A stretch of DNA of 64,000 nt from Callipepla californica brunnescens. Its lineage: Eukaryota; Chordata; Aves; Galliformes; Odontophoridae. The notes under the pieces are model-generated. The model was not told the DNA's origin, ran no database searches, and saw only the letters and a list, made by a program, of their open reading frames with translations. Made by a program: the position numbers and the translations under genes. The DNA is taken from NCBI GenBank assembly GCA_023055505.1, contig JALIRH010000043.1:4047896-4111895 (forward strand), written 5' to 3'. This document shows, piece by piece, positions 34,858 through 46,400 of this stretch. Position 1 is the first letter of the stretch, and every line of letters begins with the position of its first letter.

Positions 34858-37800
34858 ATGGGATCTGCACAGGAACCAGAAGAGCTGGATTCTCAGGCAG
34901 AAATGGTTGCAGACACGACTCTTGAGGTTGGAGAGAGCCTTTTTCATGTCAGCCGTAAGGCACTTTCATTACACAGCCGTTACTTCGAGGCGATGTTCTT
35001 TGGGGGCACAAAGGAGAGCTCTGAGCACCACGTAGTGATCAGAGGGATTGATGCAGCGCCTTTCCAGGCACTTGTTGAGTTCACTCGCACAGCCCAAGTG
35101 CTCATACATCAAGAGAACGTGACCAGCTTGCTGGAAACTGCTGATTTTTTTCAGTTTGATAGAGTGAAACTTTTGTGTGAGAAATTTCTGGAGAGAGAGC
35201 TGCATGTTTCCAACTGCCTGGGCCTGATGACCTACTCACAGCATTTTGCCTTTATAGAGCTGCATGCATCTGCCATGAATGTGGCTCTCACCCACTGGGG
35301 GGATGTGATGTCACAGGAGGAATTTAAGGCACTACCCAAAGAAACGCTGATGCAGTTCCTCAGAAGCGATGACCTTTTTGTCCCTCGAGAAGATGTGATA
35401 TTTGACAGCATCATGATGTGGATAATGGAGGATCCAGCAACAAGAGAGAAAGACTTTCTGGATTTGGTGGCTGAAGTCAGGGTTGCTTTCCTGAGTTTGT
35501 CCTTCCTTGATATCTTGGTGAAGCGCAGCAAGCGCCCTGGGCAGGCAGATACCTTCTCCAGACTGATCAGGAAGTTGGACAGCAGTCCTCCACCGAGCTG
35601 GCAAAACGTGAAACTGTGTCCGTACCCAGGTCGGAGCTATGACACCTTGTATGTCCTGGGAGGAAAGCGTGACAAGGAACAGCAAGAATTATTTCTGTTT
35701 CAACCCAAAACGGGGACCTGGCAGGCTTGCTCTCCATTGCAGCGCAGAAACCTCACCCAATATGCAGTGGCAGCAGTAGGTAACTCATAGAGCTGTAACT
35801 TAAGCGGTGCTAGCAGCTGAGACTGAGCAAATGCAAGCACTGAGGCTTGGAGGCCCAAGTGCAGTGAATTCAGCGGCCTCTCCTATGAAATACATCATTG
35901 CTAAAAAACCTCACTTGTACTCAGAAGTGGCTCAAAGAATGGTTTTGTTTTGCTTAGTGCTGGGAGAATGCTAGGCAAGGCTGAATGCATTTCACATTGC
36001 AGAAGCAGTGAAGGTATTGGACTCCTCATGTCAGCTTTATCTGGAGCAAAACCAATGACTTTCATCAGCACATTTTTTTGAGCCTCTTTTTCATGGTTGT
36101 TTTGCCAGACAGTGATTTATATTTGCCTTTAAGAAAAAGGTACATGTGGACATCCTTGGAGACTTTTCAAGGCAGCTCAAAACCATGGCTTCCCTTACCT
36201 GGTGTTGGTGAGATCCATCTCAAGTGGGACCCTGGAAGAGTGATCCCCTGAGGCTGTTTCCAACCAGTGCTTCTATGATTCTCCTCCAGGGAGACTCAGA
36301 AGGAGTTGCTGCATCCTGTTGGCCCATGTATCAAAAATTGCCAGCTAATGAAGGAGCAGTAATTTTCTCTGCTTATCTTGCAGCCTGTTGGTACAGCATA
36401 GAAAGAAAAGAGCAACTTCCAACCTTCGTATAACTGACATTTTTCTCTGTTGTCTTTCCAGGAAGCTTCCTTTTTGTGACAGGAGGATATTTCCGAGATG
36501 AGTTCGTGTGGTATAGTGTGGATTGGGTGCTGATCTACAACTGTCTGACCAATAGCTGGCTGGAAGGGCCGCCCATGAAGAAGTCTCGCAACAGCCATTG
36601 TGCAGTAGGAGTAGGGCTCTACCTGTATGTGCTTGGAGGGAGCACGGATGAAGGGATCATCGCAGAAGTGGAGCGCATGGCATTGGTGGACTCTGAGTGG
36701 GAAAGCATGAGTCCTATGGTTCAGCCTGTGGAACGGGGAGATGCGGTCAGTATGGGAACTCGGATCTACGTGGTCTGTGGCCTGGATGAAAATGGACACG
36801 TCTATGATGGAGTGCAAAGGTTGAACACAGAGACAGACAGCTGGGATGTCATCTCATTTTCTCCACTTCCAAGGTAAGAAATAATCTTATTGGACCTGAC
36901 AGGAAGATAAAGGTTCTGCTGCAGGGGTTAACCTTGGCAAAGGGGCAAACTCCCACCCAGCTGTCCTCTCATTTTCCTTTCCAGGGATGGGGAAGATGGA
37001 GGACAGTCCATTAATGGTTCCTCATTGTACCTCCTTCTTTCTCACACTCTTTTACTTGCTACAGTGTAGGTTCTTCCCATGTTCTGCAGTCCTTCAGGAT
37101 AAACCAGCTCTAATGTACGCTTCTCCATGGGCTGCAGATCCTCTTGGGATGGCTGGCTCCATCTGTGGAGTGGTCCCCTCCACTGGCTGTGGGGTTTCAC
37201 CTGGAGCATATTCTCCTCATTCTTCTGACTATGGTGTCCGTGGAGATGATGTACTCTTTTTTTGCCCTTCTCAGCCTTTGTGGTATTTTTTCATTGAAGA
37301 TGCAAATACAGTTTTACTGTGGAGTTTTTATAGGGACTGCATTTTTTTTATCTTGTTGGAATTGGTTGATCCCAACAAGCATGTTTAAACTTACCAACCA
37401 CTTGCTCATTCCCTGTGAATGGGATGTGAGAGAACAGGAAGAGCACATGCAGCGAATACTTGTGGGTTGAGATAAAAGCAATTCAATAATTGAAAGAAAG
37501 AGGAAGAAAATACAAAATAAATGATGCAAAGGCAGTCACTTATCACCTCCCACAAGCTGACCGATGCCTGGTGAGTCTCCAAGTGGTGACTACTTCCTTG
37601 TTTGCCCTCTGTGTTTGGGTTTCCAGTTACACTTCTAACCATGTGAAACACAGACTGTCCTGGCACTTTCTCAAAAGTTTGAAGCTAAGCTCCTGCATAT
37701 TTTAGGCTGACATCCAACTCCAAATGGTTGAATCTTGGTGAGAGAGGATTTACCACATCCCATTCCTCAGTTCCAGGCCTGATTATGTTTTTTCTTCAAA

Positions 37801-39118
37801 GGAAACTGATTTCCAGATAGACATTCCGTGACACCTTCTTCTAGCTATTGAATTTACATTTCTGTGTACGCTGTTAAGTTTCTATCTATGATGACTCTTA
37901 TTTTTAATAGAGAACAATTAAAAACAGCTGTTTCTTTAAACTATACATGCATCATGGCTCAATGTTTGGAGAACATGGACAAAGAAATCCTTTTCCATGT
38001 TCTGTTTTGTTACAAGGGGAAATTCTTTACAACTTTCATGAGATTGATTTTGAGAGGTGGCTTTATTTGTAGATGAACTCTGTTGTAACTGGAAGAAATA
38101 ATTCCATATAGCCACAGTTATCTCAGTTCTCCAAGACACCTTGTTGTTAGGCTGGGCTCCTTCTAACACTTCCAGATGCTGCTGAAGAACTAAAGCCCTG
38201 CAAATGAGGACTCCTGTACACTGTTTTGCCTTTATAAGATCAGACCCTCTTGTTGCTGCCTGCAGTTTCTGTTCCAAATAAAGCATTCTTCTCCTAGGTG
38301 ACTTAAATGGATTGTCTTTTCATTACAGATGAATTAAAATGGATCAGGGGAACTGTGCCCCAAACTGAAAAAGCATAAACATGCACACACTTACACACAT
38401 GCACTCAATCACAGTAGAGCACTGGAAAAATGAAAATTAAAATAATGGTAATCTGAAAATAGTGAAGGCTTCTAATATATCAGTTCCAAGTTATTCACTT
38501 ATCAGAGATATACAACAAAATAAAGAATGGAGAAACTGAGACTTATAAACCTCCTGAGGTTTAATTACAGAGAAACAGTACCTTGTGCATCGGGAGCAAT
38601 CATGCCATGCATCAGCGCAGGCTGGGACTGAGCTGTCCCTGTAGAGACCTGCTGGAAGAAACATTGGGGCTCACACTGAATGCCAGCATTGGTGTGATCC
38701 AACTATTAAATGGGTGCTTCGGTATGAGGAGTTATGTGGCACTGAGTATTTCAGGGGACGGTTCTTTCTGTTGACTCTCATTAAGGATTGCTCCTCTCTC
38801 AGGTATGATCTCTGCATCACATCACTGAATGGTGCTCTGTACACCATAGGAGGGGAAGCTTTCCGATTTGATGTGGAGACAGATGAGTGGACCCACGTGG
38901 ATGAAGAATGCTTGACCCAGAAATTCTTCATGGGATGCAGCACCGTGAATGGGCAAATCTATCTGCTTGGGCAGAGAAAGGGTAACAGTGCCCTCCCCAT
39001 TGTAGTCCTCTTTGATCCCTATGTTGATATGTGCAAGGTCATAGACAACAAACTCCCCTGTCCCCTTCCTATTCATGGTTGTGTCTCTGTGCGAAGGTTT
39101 GATACCTATGCTGAATGA
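34858..39118 (+). CDS. BTB-BACK-Kelch repeat protein (KLHL/KBTBD-like), family member not identified
   Basis: Three exons, 34858-35779, 36462-36873 and 38803-39118, join in frame over GT-AG introns (1650 nt, 549 aa plus TGA). Residues ~18-120 form a BTB domain (TLEVGESLFHVSRKAL, then YFEAMFFGG). Residues ~125-235 look like BACK. From ~270 there are about six Kelch blades, recognised by LYVLGGK, LFVTGGY, LYVLGGS, IYVVCGL, LYTIGGE and IYLLGQ. Proteins of this layout commonly dimerise through BTB, bind Cullin-3 through BTB-BACK and recruit substrates through the propeller; some are cytoskeletal instead. The ATG is in good context (G at -3 and +4) with an in-frame stop 27 bp upstream. The fourth and sixth blades lack the usual double glycine (VCGL and LLGQ). 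I do not recognise the ortholog, so no symbol is given. It converges on the ceramide synthase gene. Confidence 0.88.
36175..36285 (+). mobile_element. Possible CR1 3' tail
   Basis: The stretch ending GCTGTTTCCAACCAGTGCTT and CTATGATTCT resembles a degraded CR1 3' end. The assignment is weak. Confidence 0.4.
37080..37640. mobile_element. Avian ERVL-like LTR segment
   Basis: GGGCTGCAGATCCTCTTGGG and the later TCACTTATCACCTCCCACAA and GACCGATGCCTGGTGAGTCT resemble a common avian ERVL LTR segment. It lies in Kelch intron 2. No retroviral coding sequence is present. Confidence 0.5.
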
Positions 39119-40460
39119 TGTCAGTTCTGGGATAACCACGAAGGAAAAGTCACGTGCTTTACAGCCAATGCGAACTGGACTGTACCAAATTTGGTTTGTG
39201 AAATATGTTAAATTTTGAAAATAGATCTCTTTCCTTGCTAGCTTTGTTACCCAAAATAGAGATAATGTATAATATTCCAACAGAATTAACACACCCCTAT
39301 GGAATGTTTCCATTCAGACTAACTCATAATCTCTGGCAGAAAAAGCATGCGCTTAGAAGAGTTCCAGTTGCTTTCCAGCTCAGGAGCCTTATCCCAAGGT
39401 ACGCGTTCAGCTCAGCAAAACCTTTTAGACACAATCTGTTTCATGCCATTCCCATAGCAAACACAGCGAACATCAGCTGGTTGGGCCTCATCTGTGGGGG
39501 CGGTCCATCCTTGCCCCAAAGCTTGGCCATTTTAGAGTACAAAACTGAAAACTTATGTGGAGGTTAAAACAAGAGTTGTTCCCATGCAACTGGTCTCACA
39601 AGGTGGCAAGCAACAGCTATCAGTGTCTTCCAAAGCTGTAAATTGGGTCAACAGTTTCTAGTAAGACTTTGGCTGGTAGATCATTGTTCCTGGATAAGTG
39701 ACCATAGAATAGTAGTAAAGCAAAACTCCCAATAGGAGTAAAGAAAACATCTCCTAAAGTTAGTTACTGCCTGGAAACTATACGATGAAATTTAAGAAGT
39801 CTTCTCTAAAAGTAATGCCTCCTATTTGATGATGTCAGCCCGTGACATTAGAGACATTGGTGGGATGGCAGTAGAGACTGAACCTTCCCACCAACATCCT
39901 ATTATATTTTGCTGCCATGTGACAGATGGCAGCAGCGGGGCAGTCTGACAGGATGGGTCCAACATGGGAGTGCTGATGAAGCAAAGGGGCATCATTGCAT
40001 TCCTCCTGCAAAACAAATGGCACCCAGTGACATTCATTCACACTTGCAGAACATCTATGGAGACCAACCAGTGGATGCAGCACAGTGTGGGGTGAGTGGT
40101 GCGTTTCAGCAGCGGGTCACCTCCATTGCTCCAGGTTTTGTTTGAGTGCAGCACAAAGCTCTTATTCATCACTGGTGAAAATGCATAGCTAGTGGCAGTG
40201 ACTGTATTGAGAAATAACATTCTGTAGCTGAAAATCTGTTCTATCAAATAGTGTTACTGTGTTCTTTGTATCTATTATAGTTTCTACGGAAGTAAATAGG
40301 AGGCATTACTTTTGGAGCAGCCAATGTAGATGCTAGATGGTGCTTTGGGTGTATGACTGTGGAGGGGTCTATGAGCCTGTCTGGCTTCTTCCTCCAGGTC
40401 CTGTTCAGCCCTTGTACTTTTAAGCCTCTGTCTGGCTCTTGGTGTGGGAACGAACTTGTG
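39119..40460. other. Convergent intergenic region between the Kelch gene and CERS4
   Basis: The two stop codons face each other across 1.34 kb, so both 3' UTRs lie here. A Galluhop-like mariner copy (39803-40322) ends about 140 bp from the CERS4 stop. I did not find an unambiguous AATAAA for either gene in this interval. Confidence 0.6.
39803..40322 (+). mobile_element. Non-autonomous Galluhop-like mariner, copy A
   Basis: About 0.52 kb bounded by inverted repeats. The left end reads CTAAAAGTAATGCCTCCTAT and the right end is its near-exact reverse complement (40294-40322, ending GGAGCAGCC). This matches the termini I recall for the chicken mariner Galluhop. Full elements are about 1.3 kb with a transposase; this copy has no long ORF and is an internal-deletion derivative. 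It shares its interior with copy B at 62414-62937 in inverse orientation. A TA target duplication is not obvious. Confidence 0.8.
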
Positions 40461-43400
40461 CTACTCGTTCTTTTCCTCTGCTTCACTCCCGTCGCTTTCC
40501 TCAGTGTCACTTCTTGCATCTTTTTTTTTCTGTAGGAAAGAAAGATGATTTAAACGAGCTACAGAACCTCTGCCATGTTGTATTATAAAGGAAACTAGTC
40601 CTGCTTTCATTCAGAGCATGGAGAGGTATAATAGAAATAATAGGTGAGCTCTGGTCCTTAGAGACAATGTGGTAATTGTCTCTGCGTTTGAAAGTCCGAA
40701 CAGACAAGTGTTTCTGTAACATTTGATCTTTCTGGGCAAACATGACAATGTTCTTGTAATGTGACCTTCTGAAAATAAGTTTAAAAATATACATCCAGAA
40801 GCTGTTGGATGTGCTGAATGGTACAGAGTGGGATGGCCTCTAAAGGAGCTAAGCTGAGTATGAAGAAAGAGCTTAGTCCTTGCATAAGTAAACTGAAGGT
40901 GGAAGCTTGCTCTTGTTGCCTTATGAGTATGTAGTCTAGTTTGGATTTTATATATTGATACACACACTCATAAATGTATGTAATGGTACTCAGGATCATA
41001 GGGAAATCATATGGGAAAAGGACTTCAAGTGGTTGGGTAGTCCAGCCTCGTCCTCAAAGTGTGGTCAGCTTTGATGTCAGACCAAGTTTCTCAGAAAGAA
41101 GGGCACTGCACCACCACATGGAATCACACAGCACCACAGAATTGCAGGGGTTAGAAGGGATCTCAAGAGATCATCAACTCCAATCCTCTGCTAAAGCAGT
41201 TCCCTACAATAGGTCACACATGTAGACGTCCAGAAGGGTCTCGAATATCTTCATAAAAGGAGACTCCACCACCTCTCCTGGCAGCCTGCTTCTGTGTTCC
41301 ATCACTCTTACTGTAATGTTCTTTCACAAAATAGTATGGCACCTCCTATGTTCAAGTTTTAGGCCATTACTCCTTGTACTATCGCTGCTCAACACTGAGA
41401 AGAGCCTGGCCTCATCCATTTGCCTCCTACCTCCCTTCAGATATTTATAAACATGAATCAGATCTCAGTCTTCCCCAGGCTGAACAGGTCCAGGTTACTC
41501 GGCCTTTCCTCATAAAGAAAATGCTCCAGGCCCTGTACTGTCTCAGTGGCCCTCCTCTGGACTGCTTTGAGGAGATTCCTTTATTTTTTGCACCGGGGAG
41601 CCCAGAAGTAGAAACAATATTCTAAATGTGGCCTTCTCAGGGCAGAGCAGAGAGGAGGATCTCCTCCCTTGCCCTGTTGGCCATGCTCAGTGCAGTACAC
41701 TCCAGAAGACCATATTCCACTCCCTGAGCAACCTCTTCTGCTGCTTTACTGCCCTCACCATGAAGAATTTTTTTCTTTATATGCAGGTTGAACTGCTTAC
41801 TTCAGCTTTTGTCTGTTGTTTCTTGTCCTCCTATTGTTCACCACTAGGAAGAACCTGGCTCTTCCTTCTTAAAAGCCTTCCTTCTAGATGCTTGAAGGCT
41901 TATAGTAGCTTCTCCTAAAGGCTACCCAGCCCATTTCCCTCAGCCCCTCCTCCCAGAGCATGTACTTCAGCCCCTCACTATCTGTGGCATTTTCCTGGAT
42001 GTCTGTGTATTGTTGTTGCTTTCCTGAGTGACCTAAATCTGGGCACAGCACACAAAGTGTCACTCTATTGACTAGCTATGCTCCTTGTTATATAGCCCAG
42101 GATTGTCTTGGCTTTCTTTGCTGCCAGAGCCCACACTTGGTTTGTGTCCATCTCCAAAATATAGAGGTCCTGTTTTGCCCCACAGCCCTCTGTTCTGGCA
42201 GAGGATTCTCCCTTGTCAGGTGAAGGGAGAATCCTCTTGACCTTCATGGGGTTCCCAACAGCCAAATCCTCCACCTTCCTTGAGCTGGCCCAAGTAGCAG
42301 TGCCCTTGAACACAGTGACTCTTCTCATTTTGTCATCATATGTGAAATAGACAAGAGTATACTCCATGTATCCTTCAGAAAAACTATTTTTTCTCTTCAT
42401 CTAATTTATGAAGGTGCAGCTCAGTGTAAGCTGAAGGCAAACAAAATACCCAAGTATGGAGCTGCTTCTCTCATACATGAAGGTGCCCATTCAACCCTCA
42501 GCAGATGACTTCAGTTCTAAAGCTCCTGGGCTGTTTGGTTGGGCAGCCCCTTTTCTCCCACCCTGTCCCTGCAGGTGTGCAGGAACCACACTGGATCTCG
42601 TGGTAATGGAGGAGAAAAAGATTTTTCTTACCGCACCATAGAGGATGACACCGAAGGCCATCCGGAGGATTAGATAGGACCAAAAAATGTGCAACAGCTG
42701 CAGGATCATCAGGAAAGCATTTATCAGACAGCTTAGGAAGAACATCTCAAATTTTGTCACATAGTAGTAGTATGTGCTGTGGGAGAGAGAGAGAAACAAA
42801 TGAGAAGGTACAAGACTCCAGCAGGCTGTGTGCCTTCATACTTAACAAGAGTCAAGAATCTTTCTGGGCAGATGTTTGTCTCCTGGGTCCCCTGGCAGAG
42901 CTGAGCTGTGCTGGGACTGTGAAATCATGCTTCAGTTTGATGTCATCTTGCTCTTCCCCAGAAATGGACTCTACCCAGCTCTAGCAAGTGTGTCCCAGGT
43001 CCAAGAAGACATGTAATGACTCTTGAAATTGCCAACCAACCCATAGTGTTTGCAGACAGGCTGCTTGTTGGAAACCTGCCATGCCTACCAGGAGCAGCAG
43101 GCAGTGCTCCTCCCTGGGCTGGAGCTGGAGCTGGGTGTCTGCAGCAGCATGTAATCATCCCAGCATGGGAGATAGCCAGAGCCTGGGGACAAAGGGCAGC
43201 CTGCGACTCTAGGTTAATTTATAGCTTACAACCCTCAGCTTTCCTTCTCAATTCCCCTGGTTCTAGCTGAATTCATCTTTGAGCTTACCTGGAATGTTCT
43301 GTTCATTAAAACATAACTCACATTAGGGGGAAAACGAGAAGCCGGGAGCTGATGAACACCACAGCAAATGCAATAAAGACCACTTCGCAGACCCGCTTCC

Positions 43401-46400
43401 ATTTCATGTAGTGGAGAACCTTGGCCAACTGTGGAGAGAAAAACTGCTGTATATCCTATGTGGTTACATGTTGCTTCCCCCATCTCTCTCCTGCAGGGCT
43501 GCAGGGATTTCCCATGAGCTGACGGTTACCAGATTTGTTGGTTGAAGTCCCTGTTCTACACTCACTCACTTTTCCCCAGGAGCTGTAAATCTGATGCTTC
43601 CTAAATGCCCTGGTCCTCCCATTGCACAGATCACGTGTAGCAAGGCACTGCTGACAGACATGAGCATGGATCTGCATTTCTGAGTGAGGGAAACTCACCT
43701 CTAGAAGGTAATCGGAGGCATCGTGGACCAGCATGATCATCACCCCAAGTCGTATCAGATTGGCACAATAGGATACAAAGATCAGAGTGATGGTGGCAAT
43801 GTGGTGGATGATCTGTTCCTTAAAGTCCTGTAAGGAGAAGATAGAGCATCTTCACCTGGCAGCAGCTGTTTGTGTATGGTGCTGCCTCACTGGACATGGC
43901 AAACACTTTGCATCCAGAAATGCAGATGAATACCAGTCAGGTACACACTGATGTAAATGCGATAGAAGACAGGCTGTCTAAATTTTCCATGAATCAAGCT
44001 GTCTTTCCTAAGCTCCTTTCTTAACGCTGTGTATTTTCCTCCTAGGCTGTATGTGGGCTCACTCTCCCACGTATCAAAGAGCTTTGTGAGATTACACTTG
44101 TGTAGATGCCCTTGGCCTGGGGAAGGACCTACCCAATAGCCACAGTGGAGGTAGTACCTCAGCTCCCCAGTGTTGCCCATAGAACCAATGGGGGTGGCTG
44201 GAGATGCTGCAGGTGGGAAATGTGGAAACAGAGAACACTGCAGAATGGGCAAGCCTATATGTGCAGATGCTGCCTGCCTTGCTACCCCTGAGGGCTGGTA
44301 TGCCCCTGGGCATTCCTGGGAGGCTGAGTGGTGGCTGATGCAGTGGATTGCAGTTGTGCTGCTGTCACTCACCTTCCTCTTCACATCGAAGGGCAGGGTG
44401 GCGACCAGTGAGCAGTAGAAGGAGAGCTCCAGCAGGTAGAACCAGCCCAGCATGGGCAGGAGTGGCTGTGACAAAAGCAAAAGGCAACGTGACAACCCTT
44501 GCTTAGCCTTGGGGAACAGGAAAAGACAAGGCTCTTCCCAGAAAAGTGCATTCATTCAGACTGCACGTGGGACAGCGGGGTTTAGTCACATCTACATTTC
44601 CCCATCCCCTGTGGCTGAACTGATTGCTGCTGTTCTGGTGGCCACACCAAGGACAGGAGATCTTTGCTGGAACTGGGGGGAACCAGGATTTCCCATTGGA
44701 CATTCTGTCCCCATTCCTGTTCTAGAATTAGAGGGTTGTCCTGACTGCTTGGTCCCTTTTGTGGCTGCACATGTGGAGCTGCTTCTGGCCAAGATTCTAT
44801 TACAGAGAAACTCAATGAGAAGAGGTGGCTGCTCAGGACAGAGGCAGGACAGCCTCTCTGCTCCTCCATATGCATTGTGTACGGGGAGCTGGTCAGAAAG
44901 ACAGCCACGATTTCACCGTGGTTCGTGGTGGGAGGGTGAGAGGCAGTGTGTGGTCAGAAACGAGAGGTGTATCTAAGGGGAAACTTAGTCACCATGACAA
45001 GGATCAAACAGCAGGACAGCTTGCCCAGGGAAGTTGTGCTGTTTCCATCCCTTAAGGTCTTCAAAACCAGACTGGAGAAAGACCTGAGCAACCTGCTCTG
45101 AGCTCACAGCTGACAAGAAACCTTCCAAACTAAGTTATCCCACAGATTTGCAGCTCACCTGTTGCGGATATCTCAGCCAGCACACAGTGTGATCCCAAAC
45201 CCACGGCTTCTGCATAAAGAGAAGGCAGCACTAAGAGCCCACAGCCCTGACAGCATATATCAACAACATGAAAAAACATTTCAGGAGGCACATGGTGTCG
45301 GGCACCGTGGTAGAGCCAATCTGCCCCTGAGCCTTACAAAAGTGGATGGCATTTGTCACTGGTAAATGTTTCACCAAAGAGTGATGCTATCTAGTGGGCT
45401 AGGCACAGCCAGGATGAAGAAAAGCATGGTGACACCACTGGCACCTGGAGAAGGGAGCTGTTCTGCTGGATGTGGGTGGGGAATGGTTCTGTGCCATGTC
45501 CCTGAATTTGTCCTTCTTTGACTCCAAAACTGTGGTCCAAACCCATAGTCATGGCCACACATCATCTGTGGGTTCCTTGGAACAGCCTGGGAGCATCAAA
45601 CTTATTTTCCATGAATGAGAAACACATGAAAGGTGTCATCTCACAGTGTTTCCCAGCTGATGTACTTACATCATATAGGAGAGCCACCCCTGAGAAGAAT
45701 GATGTGACATAGAATGTGAATCTCCAGCTGAAACAGAAAGAAACAGACAGGGAATTACAACTCCCTCCAGAGTTAGGACACCTAACTTGTTTGCAGATTG
45801 CCTGTGCAATCTGTTGTACTGCAGCCTGGGGAAGGCACATAGCTGTCCCCAGTGATGGCGTATGAATATCAGGGTCTTTATTATTGCCCTTGGGAATGCT
45901 GCAATGTGGAGCACTGAACAGGCTTTCAGGGGAAGAATAGATTTTATTGTTTAAAAAGCATAGTAACAGTTACTGAGAAATGTAATTTTCAGAGCAGGAG
46001 GAATGGCAGATCTTCTACCTCTATTTGCATACAAGTACAATACCTCTATGTACTTCTATGTACACACAAAGCCTCAAGCGAAGGTCCACCAACAACCTGA
46101 TCCTTTTCATCTAGATGCTCAGTGGCTCCTCTGTCCTTTCTGTTTCCATACATTATTACAGTATGCATTAGGACAATATAGGATGAGAGGGAATGGCCTC
46201 AAGTTTTACTGGGGGAGGTTCAGGCTGGAAGTTAGGAACGATTCCCTCTCCAAAATAGTGGTCAGGTGCTGGAATGGGCTGTCCAGGAAGTGATGGAGTC
46301 ACCATCCCCGGAGGTGTTCAAGGAACGTGTAGATGCTGTACTAAGGGACATGGATCAGTGGGGAATATTGGTGGTAGATGGATGGTTGTATTGGATGGTT

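Larger units (their letters stand above)
35780..38802 (+). other. Introns of the Kelch gene
   Basis: Intron 1 (35780-36461) includes a CR1-like tail near 36175-36285. Intron 2 (36874-38802) includes a segment resembling avian ERVL LTR sequence at about 37080-37640. The short ORFs across these introns are not supported as exons, because the three coding exons already join in phase. Confidence 0.6.

Noticed and set aside
42065..42400. 111-codon minus-strand ORF as a CERS4 terminal exon
   Set aside because: It lacks the acidic RSD-type tail; the 69-nt exon at 40529-40461 fits the frame and the family tail.
43887..44555. 222-codon minus-strand ORF
   Set aside because: Only 31 codons (44465-44373) are a real CERS4 exon; the remainder is read-through into flanking introns.
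44452..44976. 174-codon plus-strand ORF
   Set aside because: Opposite strand of a CERS4 intron and exon, with no homology or splice support.
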